Shown here: positions 20,478-29,988 of the stretch, in pieces
How positions within the stretch are numbered: the first letter of the stretch is position 1
Layout of the letters: every line of letters begins with the position of its first letter
Assembly: GCF_000425565.1 (NCBI RefSeq)
Contig: NZ_AUDR01000013.1
Location: 248,001-312,000, forward strand
Length of the DNA stretch: 64,000 nt
Origin: Tepidiphilus margaritifer DSM 15129
Lineage (GTDB): Bacteria > Pseudomonadota > Gammaproteobacteria > Burkholderiales > Rhodocyclaceae
Direction of reading: 5' to 3'
Position numbers and translations under genes: made by a program
The notes under the pieces: generated by a model
Databases searched by the model: none
What the model was told of the DNA's origin: nothing
What the model saw: the letters and a program-made list of their open reading frames with translations, nothing else

Positions 20478-21323
20478 TTAGGAAACGAGGAAATCCTCCG
20501 GTCCATGCCGTTCGGGCATGCGCAGTTCTTCCGGCCCGCGGATGCGGTTGACTCGTCGGCCGCGCTGGACGGCGGGGCGCGCGGCGATGTCGTTCGCCCA
20601 GCGTACCACGTTCTTGTAGTCGTGGACTTGCAAAAACTCGGCGGCGTCGTAGAGGTTTTCCAGGATTAGACCGCCGTACCAGGGCCAGATGGCCATGTCG
20701 GCGATGGTGTACTCGTCGCCGATCATGAAGCGGCGCTCGGCGAGGTTGCGGTCGAGCACGTCGAGCTGGCGCTTGACTTCCATGGCGAAGCGGTCGATGG
20801 GGTATTGCAGCTTGACGGGCGCGTAGGCGTAGAAGTGCCCGAATCCGCCGCCCAGGTAGGGGGCGGAACCCACTTGCCAGAAGAGCCAGGAGAGGCACTC
20901 GGCCCGCGGGGCACCGGAAGCAGGGAGGAATTCGCCGAATTTTTCCGCCAGATAGACCAGGATGGCGCCCGATTCGAACACCCGCGTCGGGGGATCGGTG
21001 CTGCGATCGAGCAAGGCGGGAATCTTGGAGTTGGGGTTGATGGCGACGAACCCGGTCGAGAATTGCTCGCCTTTCATGATGTCGATCGGCCAGGCGTCGT
21101 ATTCGGCGTCGGCATGGCCGGCTTCGAGCAGCTCTTCGAAGAGGATGGTGACTTTTTGGCCGTTGGGCGTGCCGAGCGAGTAGAGCTGGTGGGGATGCTT
21201 GCCCACGGGCAGCTCGGCTTCGTGCGTGGGTCCGGCCACGGGGCGGTTGATGCCGGCGAATCGTCCGCCGCTGGGTTGTTCCCACTTCCAGACGCGCGGC
21301 GGGGTGTAGGCTTGATCGGTCAT
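20478..21323 (-). CDS. yghU: YghU-type glutathione transferase
   Basis: A 281-residue Nu-class glutathione S-transferase. Its N-terminal extension (RVWKWEQPSGGRFAGINRPV) and the thioredoxin-fold segment ending in VFESGAILVYLAEKFG are characteristic of YghU/YfcG-like enzymes. These bind glutathione without the usual Tyr/Ser and show disulfide-bond oxidoreductase and peroxidase activity. The ATG at 21323 was chosen because it follows GGAG and gives the usual ~285-residue length; an in-frame ATG at 21404 has no such support. It stands alone at the right edge of the restriction-modification region. Confidence 0.88.
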   Translation of the reverse strand: MTDQAYTPPRVWKWEQPSGGRFAGINRPVAGPTHEAELPVGKHPHQLYSLGTPNGQKVTILFEELLEAGHADAEYDAWPIDIMKGEQFSTGFVAINPNSKIPALLDRSTDPPTRVFESGAILVYLAEKFGEFLPASGAPRAECLSWLFWQVGSAPYLGGGFGHFYAYAPVKLQYPIDRFAMEVKRQLDVLDRNLAERRFMIGDEYTIADMAIWPWYGGLILENLYDAAEFLQVHDYKNVVRWANDIAARPAVQRGRRVNRIRGPEELRMPERHGPEDFLVS

Positions 21324-21396
21324 GGGGGGCTCCAGTGTCGGGGGTAGTAAAAGACGAGGGCAAACGTTCACGGATTCTGCGACCTGGTGCTTCGTT

Positions 21397-21711
21397 TCAG
21401 CCATGAATCAGGGCAGTCCGCGAACCGAATTCACCTTGCAACACGGCGGGAAGAAAGAGATCGACATCGCGTCGTGGCCAATGCAGCCCCAGTCCAGAGG
21501 GGCTGATTTCGATGGCGGCGAGCTCTTCTGCCGTGGCATCACCCAATCCGGGAACGCGGTCAGGAGGAAAAGAAATTTCCACGCCCGTATTGAGACCAAT
21601 GACGATGCGGTTTTTTGTAGGGTCATAGTGTGCGTAGATCGCATGACCGCGTTGCCGCAATTCCTCCATCCTTTGCTGAGCCTGAATGAAAGATTCTTCA
21701 GTAATCTCCAT
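21397..21711 (-). CDS. DUF2442-type protein
   Basis: A 104-residue protein with the DUF2442 pattern: an acidic, helical N-terminus followed by a beta-strand core in which the gene's own product is compared with 'GVEISFPPDRVPGL' and 'LGLHWPRRDVDLFLPAVL'. The start at 21711 overlaps the upstream DUF4160 gene by 14 bases. The function is unknown. DUF2442 and DUF4160 genes are commonly encoded together. Some authors treat such pairs as toxin-antitoxin candidates; nothing in this sequence proves that. Confidence 0.75.
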   Translation of the reverse strand: MEITEESFIQAQQRMEELRQRGHAIYAHYDPTKNRIVIGLNTGVEISFPPDRVPGLGDATAEELAAIEISPSGLGLHWPRRDVDLFLPAVLQGEFGSRTALIHG

Positions 21712-21946
21712 GAATTTGCCTCCATTGGTGGCAGAGTGCGGCCAGCCGATCGGCCAGCATTTTCCGGATTCGGTTGAGTGACTGTCGATCGAATCCGAAG
21801 GTGAGCCGAAGTTCTGGCGGACCGTCGGGGCAGTGCAGGTCGAAAGTCGCTTCTCGCCCACTGTCGATTATATGGACATGGGCTGGGCGGTGATCGTTCG
21901 TATAGATGACGATCCTCAAAGAGCCTTGGCGCAATACGGTCGGCAT
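21698..21946 (-). CDS. DUF4160-type protein
   Basis: An 82-residue protein with the DUF4160 signature (VIYTNDHRPAHVHI, then a region near DLHCPDGPPELR, and a basic helical end RIRKMLADRLAALCHQW). The conserved DHxPxHVH histidines suggest metal or nucleic-acid binding, but no activity is established. It lies 10 bases downstream of lutC on the same strand and overlaps the DUF2442 gene. Local GC content is lower than in lutABC, consistent with a separate origin. Confidence 0.75.
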   Translation of the reverse strand: MPTVLRQGSLRIVIYTNDHRPAHVHIIDSGREATFDLHCPDGPPELRLTFGFDRQSLNRIRKMLADRLAALCHQWRQIHGDY

Positions 21947-21956
21947 CCGGGCACCG

Positions 21957-22646
21957 TCATTCTGAAAAAATCACCACATGCACCCTCCTCGGTCCATGGG
22001 CGCCGAGCTGGATCGTCTGTTCGACGTCGCCCGTGCGGGAAGGGCCAGCGACGAAGTTGATCGTGCGGGGGAGCCGTTCGCGCCAGTCGGCGTCGGAGGT
22101 GCCGAGGTGCTGGCGCAGGCGCTGCCACACGTCTTCGAAGTGGCGCACGATGGCGGCGGCGTCCAGCAGGATGAAGTGGTTGTCGGGCACGAAGAGGTGG
22201 GTGACGGGGCTTTCCGGGCCGGAGAGGAAGGCGAGGTTGCCGACTTCGGCGATGCCGGCAAACGCGAGGCTCACGGCGCTCTGGGTGTCGATGCCGGCGG
22301 GGCCGGGGTCGAGGGGCCAGTCGGCGGGCCAGGGGAGTTCGAGCAGGGGCCGGGCGGCGTGGGTGGGGGGAGGGAGGTCGTGTTCGCGGCACCAGGCGAT
22401 GAGGTGTTCGACCGCGGAGGCTTTGGTGGGTACGAGGGCGCTGGTGCCGCCGCGGGCTTCCCAGCGCCGGCGCCAGCGTTCGACCAGATCTTCGTCGGGC
22501 ACGGTGATGCGCGGGTGCACCGGGGGCAGGGGGAATTCGGGCGCGGGCGGGGCGGCGTCGCGCCCGAGGTTGCGGCGAATCGCGCCGAGCACGGTGTCGC
22601 GGCGCCGGGCGGCGAGGGTGGGGTCGAGGGGATCGGGTTCGTTCAT
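21957..22646 (-). CDS. lutC: LutC-type lactate utilisation protein (LUD domain)
   Basis: A 229-residue LUD-domain protein, third member of the LutABC complex for L-lactate oxidation to pyruvate. The conserved core is visible in the stretch from AGIAEVGNLAFLSG through THLFVPDNHFILLDA. The start (22646) overlaps the lutB stop by 4 bases. An upstream in-frame start is inside lutB and was rejected. The C-terminal half is regular and the gene looks intact. Confidence 0.88.
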   Translation of the reverse strand: MNEPDPLDPTLAARRRDTVLGAIRRNLGRDAAPPAPEFPLPPVHPRITVPDEDLVERWRRRWEARGGTSALVPTKASAVEHLIAWCREHDLPPPTHAARPLLELPWPADWPLDPGPAGIDTQSAVSLAFAGIAEVGNLAFLSGPESPVTHLFVPDNHFILLDAAAIVRHFEDVWQRLRQHLGTSDADWRERLPRTINFVAGPSRTGDVEQTIQLGAHGPRRVHVVIFSE

Positions 22647-24049
22647 TCGTCGCGGCCTTTGGCGTGCCAGAGTTCGAGGAAGGTACGCCCGGACGGGGCG
22701 GGGAGGTCGCGCGCGTCCGTCCAGGCGTGGAGCCCCGCCATGCGGCGGATGCGTCCTTTTCGGCCGAGGGTGGCGAGCAGTCGCACGGCGAGGCGCTCGA
22801 GCCCGTGGTAGAGGGCGGGGCGTTCGGCGGCGCGCCGCCACAGGGCCTTGGCGCGCTGCTCCGCCGGGGGGTGCAGGCCGTCGCGCTGCTGGGCGTGGCG
22901 TACTTCGCGGATGAGATCAGGCAGGGGGATTTTCACCGGGCAGACTTCGCCGCAGCGGCCATTGAGGGTGCAGGCGTTGGGGAGGTCGTAGGCGGTGTCG
23001 AGCCCCACGAAGAGCGGCGTGAGCACCGAGCCCATGGGGCCGGGGTAGACCCAGCCGTAGGCGTGCCCGCCGATGGCACCATAGACGGGGCAATGGTTCA
23101 TGCAGGCGCCGCAGCGGATGCAGCGCAGCATGGGGCGCCAGGGGCCGCCGAGCATGCGGCTGCGGCCGTTGTCGACGAGCACGACGTGGTATTCCTGCGG
23201 GCCGTCGGGATCGTCGGCGCGGCGCGGGCCCATGGAGTAGGTGGTGTAGGTTTCGCTGTCCTGGCCGGTGGCGCTGCGCGCGAGCAGCCGCAGGAAGAGG
23301 GTGGCGTCTTCCAGGGTGGGGACGACTTTCTCGATGCCGGCGGTGACGATGTGCACGCGGGCGAGCGACTGCGTGAGGTCGCCGTTGCCCTCGTTGGTGA
23401 CGATGACGGAGGCGCCGGTCTCGGCGATGAGGAAGTTCGCGCCGGTGATGCCGACGTCGGTGCGGAAGAACTTGCGCCGTAGCTGCAGTCGCGCCTCGGT
23501 GACGAGCTCGGGGACGGTGGTCTTCGGTGGGCCGCCGTGGTGTTCGGCGAAGAGTTCGGCGACCTGTTCCTTGGTTTTGTGTACGGCTGGGGCGATGATG
23601 TGCGAGGGGGGTTCCTTGGCCAGCTGCACGATGTATTCGCCCAGATCGGTTTCGATCACTTCGAGCCCGTCGGCGGCGAGCGCTTCGTTGAGTCCGATCT
23701 CTTCGGAGACCATGGATTTGCCCTTGGCCACCGTCCTGGCGCCGGCGCGCCGGCACAGGGCGAGCACGATGGCGCGGGCTTCTTCGGCGTCGCGCGCCCA
23801 GTGGACCTGGCCGCCCACGGCGCGTACGCGCGCTTCGAATCGTTCGAGCCAGAGGTCGAGCTCGGAGAGGATCTCGTCCTTGCGGGCGCTGGCGGCTTCG
23901 CGCAGGGCCTCGAACTCGGGGACTTCGGCGATGGCCTTGGCGCGCTTGCCGATGAACCCGTCGGCGGCTTTGGCGAGCGCGCGCTGCAGGTTGGGGTCGT
24001 GCAGCGCGAAGGTGGCGCGGGGGACGAATTCACGGGTACGGATCTGCAT
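22643..24049 (-). CDS. lutB: LutB-type iron-sulfur protein
   Basis: A 468-residue LutB: an N-terminal LUD domain (GITGANFLIAETGASVIVTN region) followed by two 4Fe-4S binding motifs (CIRCGACMNHCP and CTLNGRCGEVCPVKIP), with a C-terminal helical tail. It is the electron-transfer subunit of the LutABC lactate oxidation complex. It starts 13 bases after lutA and overlaps lutC, forming lutA-lutB-lutC in order of transcription on the minus strand. The start at 24049 gives the expected N-terminus (MQIRTREFVPRA). Confidence 0.92.
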   Translation of the reverse strand: MQIRTREFVPRATFALHDPNLQRALAKAADGFIGKRAKAIAEVPEFEALREAASARKDEILSELDLWLERFEARVRAVGGQVHWARDAEEARAIVLALCRRAGARTVAKGKSMVSEEIGLNEALAADGLEVIETDLGEYIVQLAKEPPSHIIAPAVHKTKEQVAELFAEHHGGPPKTTVPELVTEARLQLRRKFFRTDVGITGANFLIAETGASVIVTNEGNGDLTQSLARVHIVTAGIEKVVPTLEDATLFLRLLARSATGQDSETYTTYSMGPRRADDPDGPQEYHVVLVDNGRSRMLGGPWRPMLRCIRCGACMNHCPVYGAIGGHAYGWVYPGPMGSVLTPLFVGLDTAYDLPNACTLNGRCGEVCPVKIPLPDLIREVRHAQQRDGLHPPAEQRAKALWRRAAERPALYHGLERLAVRLLATLGRKGRIRRMAGLHAWTDARDLPAPSGRTFLELWHAKGRDE

Positions 24050-24062
24050 GGGGTCGCTCCGT

Positions 24063-24833
24063 TCAGGCCTGGCCGATGCCGGGGCCGTCGGCCAGACCGG
24101 CGAGCACTTCGACCGTGTGATAGACGCGCACCGGGGCGCAGATGCGCGTGAGCCGACCGGCGAGGTGCAGCAGGCAGCCGAGGTCGCCGCCGAGCACGAC
24201 CTCCGCGCGGGTGGCAAGGAGCCGCTGCACCTTGTTCTCGGCCAGGCGCTCGGAGAGGGCGGGGTATTTGACGCTGAAGGTGCCGCCGAAACCGCAGCAG
24301 ACTTCGCGCTCTTCGGCCTCGACGAGTTTCAGCCCTTCGACGCGGGCGAGTAACGCGCGTGGCGCTTCGCGGATGCCGAGCTGGCGCAGACCCGAGCAGC
24401 TGTCGTGGTAGGTGACGCGATGGGGGAATCGGCTGCGGATGTGCTCGGCGCCGACCCGTTCGTGGAGAAAAGTGAGGAGTTCCCAGGATTTGTCGGCGAG
24501 CGCCTGGGCGCGGCCGGCCCAGAGCGGGTCGTCACGCAGCAGCCGGGGGTAGTCGTACTTGAGGGTGGCAAGGCACGAGCCGGAGGGAGCCACGAGGGCG
24601 TCGAACGCCTCGAATTGCGCGATGGTGCGCCGTGCGAGCGCCCGGGCGGCGTCTTCGTCGCCCCCGTTGTAGGCTGGCTGGCCGCAACAGGTCTGCTCGC
24701 GCGGAACTTCGACCCGCCAGCCGGCGTCTTCGAGGAGCCGCGCGGCGGCGAAGCCGATGTTGGGCCGCATCGCGTTCATCAAGCAGGTGGCGAAGAGACC
24801 GACGGTGCCGGCGCGACCGGGGGGAGAGGACAT
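24063..24833 (-). CDS. lutA: LutA-type (Fe-S)-binding protein
   Basis: A 256-residue protein with two CCG domains (TCCGQPAYN and VCCGFGGTFSVKYP), as in LutA/YkgE and the C-terminus of GlcF and HdrB. These cysteine-rich motifs bind non-cubane iron-sulfur clusters. It is first in the lutABC operon. The ATG at 24833 was chosen because the family N-terminus (VGLFATCLMNAM) follows closely. The 82-base spacer to the divergent ygiQ must hold both promoters. A GATAAT at 24868-24873 (plus strand) is the only -10-like sequence I see there. Confidence 0.9.
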   Translation of the reverse strand: MSSPPGRAGTVGLFATCLMNAMRPNIGFAAARLLEDAGWRVEVPREQTCCGQPAYNGGDEDAARALARRTIAQFEAFDALVAPSGSCLATLKYDYPRLLRDDPLWAGRAQALADKSWELLTFLHERVGAEHIRSRFPHRVTYHDSCSGLRQLGIREAPRALLARVEGLKLVEAEEREVCCGFGGTFSVKYPALSERLAENKVQRLLATRAEVVLGGDLGCLLHLAGRLTRICAPVRVYHTVEVLAGLADGPGIGQA

Positions 24834-24915
24834 GGGCAGTTCGCTCCAGGAAAGTTCTTTGCGTAGGATAATGAGAATCGATGGGCCCGGCAAGGCGGGC
24901 GAAGGATGAGGAACG

Positions 24916-27138
24916 ATGCGGCAGACGGAAGTTTGGAACGGAGAGACGATCATCGCGCCGGCGAGCGCCCGGGCGCCGGTGCCGTTCTTCCCGATGACGC
25001 GCGCGGAGATGGAACGGCTGGGGTGGGACGCGTGCGACGTGATCCTGGTGACGGGGGACGCGTACATTGACCATCCGAGTTTCGGCATGGCGCTGCTCGC
25101 GCGTTTTCTGGAGGCGCACGGCTACCGCGTGGGCATCCTCAGCCAGCCGGATTGGCACAGCGCCGAGCCGTTCAAGGCGTTGGGTCGCCCGCGCCTTTAT
25201 TTCGGCATCACCGCCGGTAACATGGATTCCATGGTCAACCGCTATACCTCCGAGCGGCGCATCCGCTCGGACGATGCCTATACGCCGGGCGGGGTGGCGG
25301 GCAAGCGCCCGGACCGCGCGGTGATCGTCTATGCGCAGCGGGTGCGTGAGGCGTTTCCCGGCGTGCCGGTGGTGCTGGGGGGGATCGAGGCGAGCCTGCG
25401 GCGGCTGGCGCATTACGATTATTGGTCGGAGAAAGTGCGCCGTTCGGTGTTGCTCGACGCCAAGGCCGACCTCCTGCTCTATGGCAACGCGGAGCGGGCG
25501 CTGCTCGCGCTCACGCGTCGGCTCGATGCGGGCGAGCCGATCGGTTCGATCCGCGATTTGCGCGGCACGGTGTTCGCGGTGCCGCCGGGTTGGAAACCGC
25601 AGGCGGATTGGCGCGAGATCGACGCGAGCGAGATCGAGGCGCCCGGCTGTCCCATGCCGCCGCCCGACCCTTATGCGCAGCGCCCCGTGTCGCTGCCCGT
25701 CGAGCCCCAGGGAAACGCTGAAGAAATGAGCGAGCGGGATGAAGCGCAAGGCGCACGGAGCGCAGCGACCGAGACATATCGAGTGGATAGGCGAGGGAGC
25801 GAGCACCGCGCAACGCAGCGATTCGCCCGCGCAGCCAATTATTCAGCGTTTCCCCAAGAGCCCGTGGGGGCGAAACGCGACCGCAGCCGCGAGGTGGTGC
25901 GTCTGCCTTCGTTCGAGTCGGTGCGCGATGATCCCCTGCACTATGCGCACGCCTCGCGGGTGATGCACCTGGAGTCGAACCCGGGCAACGCCCGTGCCCT
26001 GGTGCAGCGCCACGGCGAAGGGCCGGGGGCGCGCGAGGTGTGGGTCAATCCGCCGCCGCTGCCGCTATCCACCGCCGAGATGGATTTCATCTACGGTCTG
26101 CCCTATGCGCGGCGACCCCACCCGAGCTATGGGCAGGCGCACATCCCCGCCTGGGAGATGATCAAGTTCTCGGTGAGCATCATGCGCGGCTGTTTCGGCG
26201 GCTGCACGTTCTGTTCCATCACCGAGCACGAGGGTCGCATCATCCAGAGCCGTTCGGAAGACTCCATCCTGCGCGAGATCGAGGCGATCCGCGATCGCAC
26301 GCCGGGTTTTGCCGGGCACGTGACCGACCTGGGCGGGCCGACGGCGAACATGTACCGCATGCGCTGCAAGGACCCGGCGATCGAACGCCATTGCCGGCGC
26401 CTGTCCTGCGTCTATCCCGGCATCTGCCCGAACCTGGATACCGACCACGCGCCGCTCGTGCGGCTCTATCGCCGCGCGAGGCAGGTGCCGGGGGTGAAGC
26501 GCATCACCATCGGCTCGGGCGTGCGCTACGATCTGGCGGTGCGCTCGCCCGAGTACGTGCGCGAGCTCGTCACCCACCACGTGAGCGGGCGACTGAAGAT
26601 CGCGCCGGAGCACACCGAGCCGGGACCGCTCTCCAAGATGATGAAGCCGGGCGTGGAGGCGTTCGAGCAGTTCCGCGCCCTCTTCGAGCGATTCTCGCGC
26701 GAGGCGGGCAAGAACCAGCAGCTGATCCCGTACTTCATCGCCGCGCATCCGGGGACCACCGACGAGGATATGGTGGCCCTGGCGCTGTGGCTGAAGAAGA
26801 ACGGTTTTCGGCCCGACCAGGTGCAGACTTTCCTGCCCACGCCGATGGCGCTCGCCACGGCGATGTACCACAGCGGGCGCAATCCGCTGCGGCCGCTCGC
26901 GCGCGGCGAGACGGTGGCGGTGGTGCGCGAGGGGCGGCGCCGGCGGCTGCACAAGGCGCTGCTGCGCTGGCACGATCCGGCCAACTGGCCCATCATCCGC
27001 GAGGCGCTGCTGAAGATGGGGCGGCGTGACCTGATCGGGAATCGGCCGGATCAGCTGGTGCCGTGGCAGGATGCGCCCGCAGGGAAGGTGAAGGAGGAGA
27101 GGGCGCGGCGTCGAGTTCGAGGAGGAAAGGATGCCTGA
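24916..27138 (+). CDS. YgiQ-family radical SAM protein with a MITE-like insert
   Basis: A 740-residue YgiQ-family protein. The radical-SAM cysteines are C426, C430 and C433 ([12 protein letters not shown]), which bind the 4Fe-4S cluster that cleaves SAM. The N-terminal DUF3367-like region (residues 1-~230) and the C-terminal DUF3362 tail are normal. The substrate is unknown. Codons 266-313 come from a 145-bp element with terminal inverted repeats (25710-25854). It keeps the reading frame open and sits in a linker just before the conserved core. The ATG follows GAGGAACG, and the 3' end overlaps mutM by 8 bases. Confidence 0.92.
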   Translation: MRQTEVWNGETIIAPASARAPVPFFPMTRAEMERLGWDACDVILVTGDAYIDHPSFGMALLARFLEAHGYRVGILSQPDWHSAEPFKALGRPRLYFGITAGNMDSMVNRYTSERRIRSDDAYTPGGVAGKRPDRAVIVYAQRVREAFPGVPVVLGGIEASLRRLAHYDYWSEKVRRSVLLDAKADLLLYGNAERALLALTRRLDAGEPIGSIRDLRGTVFAVPPGWKPQADWREIDASEIEAPGCPMPPPDPYAQRPVSLPVEPQGNAEEMSERDEAQGARSAATETYRVDRRGSEHRATQRFARAANYSAFPQEPVGAKRDRSREVVRLPSFESVRDDPLHYAHASRVMHLESNPGNARALVQRHGEGPGAREVWVNPPPLPLSTAEMDFIYGLPYARRPHPSYGQAHIPAWEMIKFSVSIMRGCFGGCTFCSITEHEGRIIQSRSEDSILREIEAIRDRTPGFAGHVTDLGGPTANMYRMRCKDPAIERHCRRLSCVYPGICPNLDTDHAPLVRLYRRARQVPGVKRITIGSGVRYDLAVRSPEYVRELVTHHVSGRLKIAPEHTEPGPLSKMMKPGVEAFEQFRALFERFSREAGKNQQLIPYFIAAHPGTTDEDMVALALWLKKNGFRPDQVQTFLPTPMALATAMYHSGRNPLRPLARGETVAVVREGRRRRLHKALLRWHDPANWPIIREALLKMGRRDLIGNRPDQLVPWQDAPAGKVKEERARRRVRGGKDA
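25710..25854. mobile_element. MITE-like element inside ygiQ
   Basis: The element is bounded by near-perfect terminal inverted repeats. The left end is GGGAAACGCTGAAGAAAT (25710-25727). The right end, read on the minus strand, is GGGAAACGCTGAATAATT (25854-25837), identical over the first 13 bases. The 109 bases between are GC-rich and encode no transposase. The peptide read across it is highly charged and unlike the rest of the protein. The size and ends fit a non-autonomous miniature transposable element; the parent element is not in this window. A related end occurs at 60996. Confidence 0.72.
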
Positions 27139-27940
27139 ACTGCCCGAGGTGGAGGCGGTACGCCGTGGTTTGGAAGAGCGCCTCGTCGGGAACATCCTGA
27201 CGGAAGTGCGGGTGCGCGAGCCGCGCCTGCGTCGGCCGGTTCCTTCGCTCGCTCCCTGGATAGGGCGGCGGCTGCTGCGGGTGGAGCGGCGGGGGAAGTA
27301 TCTGCTGTGGCGTTTCGCGGAAGGCACGCTGCTCGTGCATCTGGGCATGAGCGGGCGCTTGGCGTTCGTGGCACCGGACGAGCCGCCGGGGCGGCACGAT
27401 CATCTGGATTTTCTCTTCGAAGGAATCCTGCTGCGCTATACCGACCCGCGGCGTTTCGGCCTCGTCGCGCCGCTCGATGCAGCCGCCGAGTGGGCGCTGG
27501 AGGCGCGCCTTGGGCTCGAGCCGTGGGACGAGCGGCTCACCCCGGCCTGGGCCTGCGCCAAGGTGCAGGGACGGCGGCGGGCGATCAAGGAAGTGCTGCT
27601 TTCCGGCGACGTGGTGGTGGGGGCCGGCAACATCTACGCCTGCGAAGCGCTCTTTCATGCCGGTATCCTGCCAGACCGACCGGCGGAATCGCTCGACGAG
27701 GACGATTGGGCGCGGCTGCTCGCGGCGCTGCGTGCGGTATTCGAGGCGGCGATCGCCGCTGGCGGCACGACCCTGCGCGATCACCGCACGGTGGAGGGCA
27801 AGGGAGGCGAATATCGCGGCCGGCTCGCGGTGTATGGGCGCGAAGGGGAGCCGTGTCCGAACTGTGGCACGCCCGTGCGCCGGGTGACACAAGGAGGTCG
27901 GAGCACCTTTTTCTGCCCCCTGTGCCAACATGAAAAATGA
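27131..27940 (+). CDS. mutM: Formamidopyrimidine-DNA glycosylase (Fpg)
   Basis: A 269-residue base-excision repair glycosylase/AP lyase for 8-oxoguanine and formamidopyrimidine. The N-terminal PELPEVE supplies catalytic Pro2 and Glu3 (Pro1 after Met removal), Lys56 lies in RRGKYLL, and the C-terminal zinc finger is CPNCG...CPLCQ. The H2TH region includes [12 protein letters not shown]. It overlaps the end of ygiQ by 8 bases and precedes the dynamin-like gene; this order suggests one transcript. Confidence 0.96.
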   Translation: MPELPEVEAVRRGLEERLVGNILTEVRVREPRLRRPVPSLAPWIGRRLLRVERRGKYLLWRFAEGTLLVHLGMSGRLAFVAPDEPPGRHDHLDFLFEGILLRYTDPRRFGLVAPLDAAAEWALEARLGLEPWDERLTPAWACAKVQGRRRAIKEVLLSGDVVVGAGNIYACEALFHAGILPDRPAESLDEDDWARLLAALRAVFEAAIAAGGTTLRDHRTVEGKGGEYRGRLAVYGREGEPCPNCGTPVRRVTQGGRSTFFCPLCQHEK

Positions 27941-27986
27941 CCGGCATGGTAAGCTTATGGGGTGTTCCCATGCACGGGGATTGGCG

Positions 27987-29933
27987 GTGACGCTCGAACG
28001 GTATTTCACGGCTTATGACGATTGGCGGCGTGGGGCGCTCGAGGCGCTAGAGCGACTCGCTCGCACGCTGGAATCCCTGGGCGTGGCGAAGGAGGTGTTC
28101 AAGGGACGGCTCGATGCCGCCCGTGAGCGGCTGCGCGAGGAGTGCCTGCGTCTGGCCTTCGTGGCGGAGTTTTCACGCGGCAAGTCGGAACTCATCAACG
28201 CGCTCGTCTTCTCTTCGCTCGGCGCGCGGGCGTTGCCTTCGCGCAGCGGGCGCACGACGATGTGTCCCACCGAGATCGAGTGGTTCGAGGGGGCGCGTCC
28301 CGAAGTCTTGTTGCTACCGATCGACACGCGCCGCGACTTGCCCTCGTTGCACGAGGCGCGGCGTCGGCGTGAGTGCTGGAGCGTACAGTCCTACACTCCA
28401 GAAAACCTCGCCTCCGTCCAACAGGCACTCGAGCGCGTGGGCGAGACCCGGCGTATCCCTATCGAGGAAGCAGAATCCTTGGGTTTTCACATCGACCCGA
28501 GCGGGGAGGCCGGTTTGGTGCCGGGTGAAGACGGTCTCGTGGAAGTTCCTGCCTGGCGCCATGCCATCGTGCGCTATCCGCATCCGCTGCTTGCCCGCGG
28601 GTTGGTGATCCTCGACACGCCGGGGCTCAACGCCATCGGCGCCGAAACGGAACTGACGCTCTCGCTGTTGCCTCAGGCTCATGCCGTAGTCTTCGTGTTG
28701 GCTGCCGACACGGGCGTTACCCAGAGCGACATGAAGATCTGGCGCCATTACGTGCTCGAATCCCGCGTCGATCCCGACGAAGGCTGTCTCGTTGCCCTCA
28801 ACAAGATCGATTCGCTGTGGGACGGTATCCGCAGAGAAGCGGAGATCGAGCGCGAGATCGCCGCCCAGGTTCAATCCGTGGCCCGCATGTTGGGGGTCAG
28901 GCCGGAGCACGTCTTTCCCCTCTCGGCGCAGAAGGCGCTCGCCGCACGCATCCACGGCGATCGAGATTTGCTGCGCCGTAGCCGCATCGAGCCGTTCGAA
29001 TATGCTTTGTCTCAGGACTTGCTCGGTAAGCGCCAGGCGCTCACGCGCGAGGCCGCGGCGGCCGCCTTTCGCGAGATCGGCTCGTTGGCGGCGGGGACGT
29101 TGCGCGAGCGTCTGTCGGCCGTGACGGCGCAAGAATCCGAGCTGGCCGCCCTACGGGGTCAGAACCGCAGTCGTGTGGCTTATCTGTTGCGCAAGGCTCA
29201 GGCGGAGAAAGAGGAATTCGACGCGGCCTTGCGCCGTTATCAGGCCACCCGAGCCGTCTACGCCAAGCAGTGCCGGGAGCTGCTCGATGCGGTGGCGGTG
29301 TCTCGGTTCCGCTTCGAACTCACCGACGTGCGCCATCAGATGGAGATGGCGGCCTTTTCTTCCGATCTGAAAGAGCGCATCGAGCAGTTTTTCGAACGCG
29401 TGTTTTCACTCATCGAGCGGGCGCAGGCCAAGGCGAAGGAAATTCATGAAATGCTCACGGCCATGATGCGCCAGCTCGAGGTGGAGCACGGGATCCTCTG
29501 CCAGCCGCCCGCGCCGCTCGATTTCGCCGCCACGCGCGCGTCGCTCGAGACGGCGCACACCTTGGCCCTAAGACAGCTCGCCAGCTGGGGTACCATGCTC
29601 GTACATACCAAGTCGGGTGTCATCGAGCGCTTTCTTTCCCTGGTCGCGAGCGAAGTCCAGCATCGCTGGGAGGCGATGCACCGCGAGGCCGTCACCTGGG
29701 TGCGGCAGGCGCTGTTGCCGCTCGAGGCGGCCTTGAAAGAGAAGAAGACCGAACTCGAGCTACGCATGAACGGCATCGTGCGGGTGCATCAAACGGCGGA
29801 ATCGCTCGAATCCCAATTGTCCGAATTGCGTGCGGAACGCGAGCGGCTCGAGCAGCAGCTGCAGCGGCTCGAGGCCGTGTTGCAACAGGGGATGGAAGCC
29901 ATCTCTCGCCCTTTGCTCGAACGCGCTGCTTGA
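27987..29933 (+). CDS. Dynamin-like GTPase
   Basis: A protein of ~648 residues with a large dynamin-family GTPase domain: P-loop FSRGKSELINAL, DTPG (G3) and NKID (G4). It is followed by a long mostly helical region with several coiled-coil heptad stretches, the last ~60 residues being strongly coiled-coil (ELRAERERLEQQLQRLEAV). Bacterial dynamin-like proteins remodel or tether membranes, and some act in phage defence; the role here is unknown. There is no transmembrane segment. The GTG at 27987 was preferred because GGGGA lies 6 bases upstream; ATGs at 27930 and 27957 are possible alternatives with weak ribosome sites. Confidence 0.82.
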   Translation: MTLERYFTAYDDWRRGALEALERLARTLESLGVAKEVFKGRLDAARERLREECLRLAFVAEFSRGKSELINALVFSSLGARALPSRSGRTTMCPTEIEWFEGARPEVLLLPIDTRRDLPSLHEARRRRECWSVQSYTPENLASVQQALERVGETRRIPIEEAESLGFHIDPSGEAGLVPGEDGLVEVPAWRHAIVRYPHPLLARGLVILDTPGLNAIGAETELTLSLLPQAHAVVFVLAADTGVTQSDMKIWRHYVLESRVDPDEGCLVALNKIDSLWDGIRREAEIEREIAAQVQSVARMLGVRPEHVFPLSAQKALAARIHGDRDLLRRSRIEPFEYALSQDLLGKRQALTREAAAAAFREIGSLAAGTLRERLSAVTAQESELAALRGQNRSRVAYLLRKAQAEKEEFDAALRRYQATRAVYAKQCRELLDAVAVSRFRFELTDVRHQMEMAAFSSDLKERIEQFFERVFSLIERAQAKAKEIHEMLTAMMRQLEVEHGILCQPPAPLDFAATRASLETAHTLALRQLASWGTMLVHTKSGVIERFLSLVASEVQHRWEAMHREAVTWVRQALLPLEAALKEKKTELELRMNGIVRVHQTAESLESQLSELRAERERLEQQLQRLEAVLQQGMEAISRPLLERAA

Positions 29934-29958
29934 TCCTGACTCGGCTTGCGTGTAAATT
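29930..29958 (+). promoter_or_regulatory. Sigma-70 promoter of the glc operon
   Basis: TTGATC (29930-29935) and TAAATT (29953-29958) are separated by exactly 17 bases. They lie 31 bases before the start of the GntR regulator gene. The -35 box overlaps the stop codon of the GTPase gene. It is the only recognisable promoter before the long co-directional run that continues to xerC. Confidence 0.6.
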
Positions 29959-29988
29959 CTGTGCAAGATCATTCACGCGGCCAAAGCC

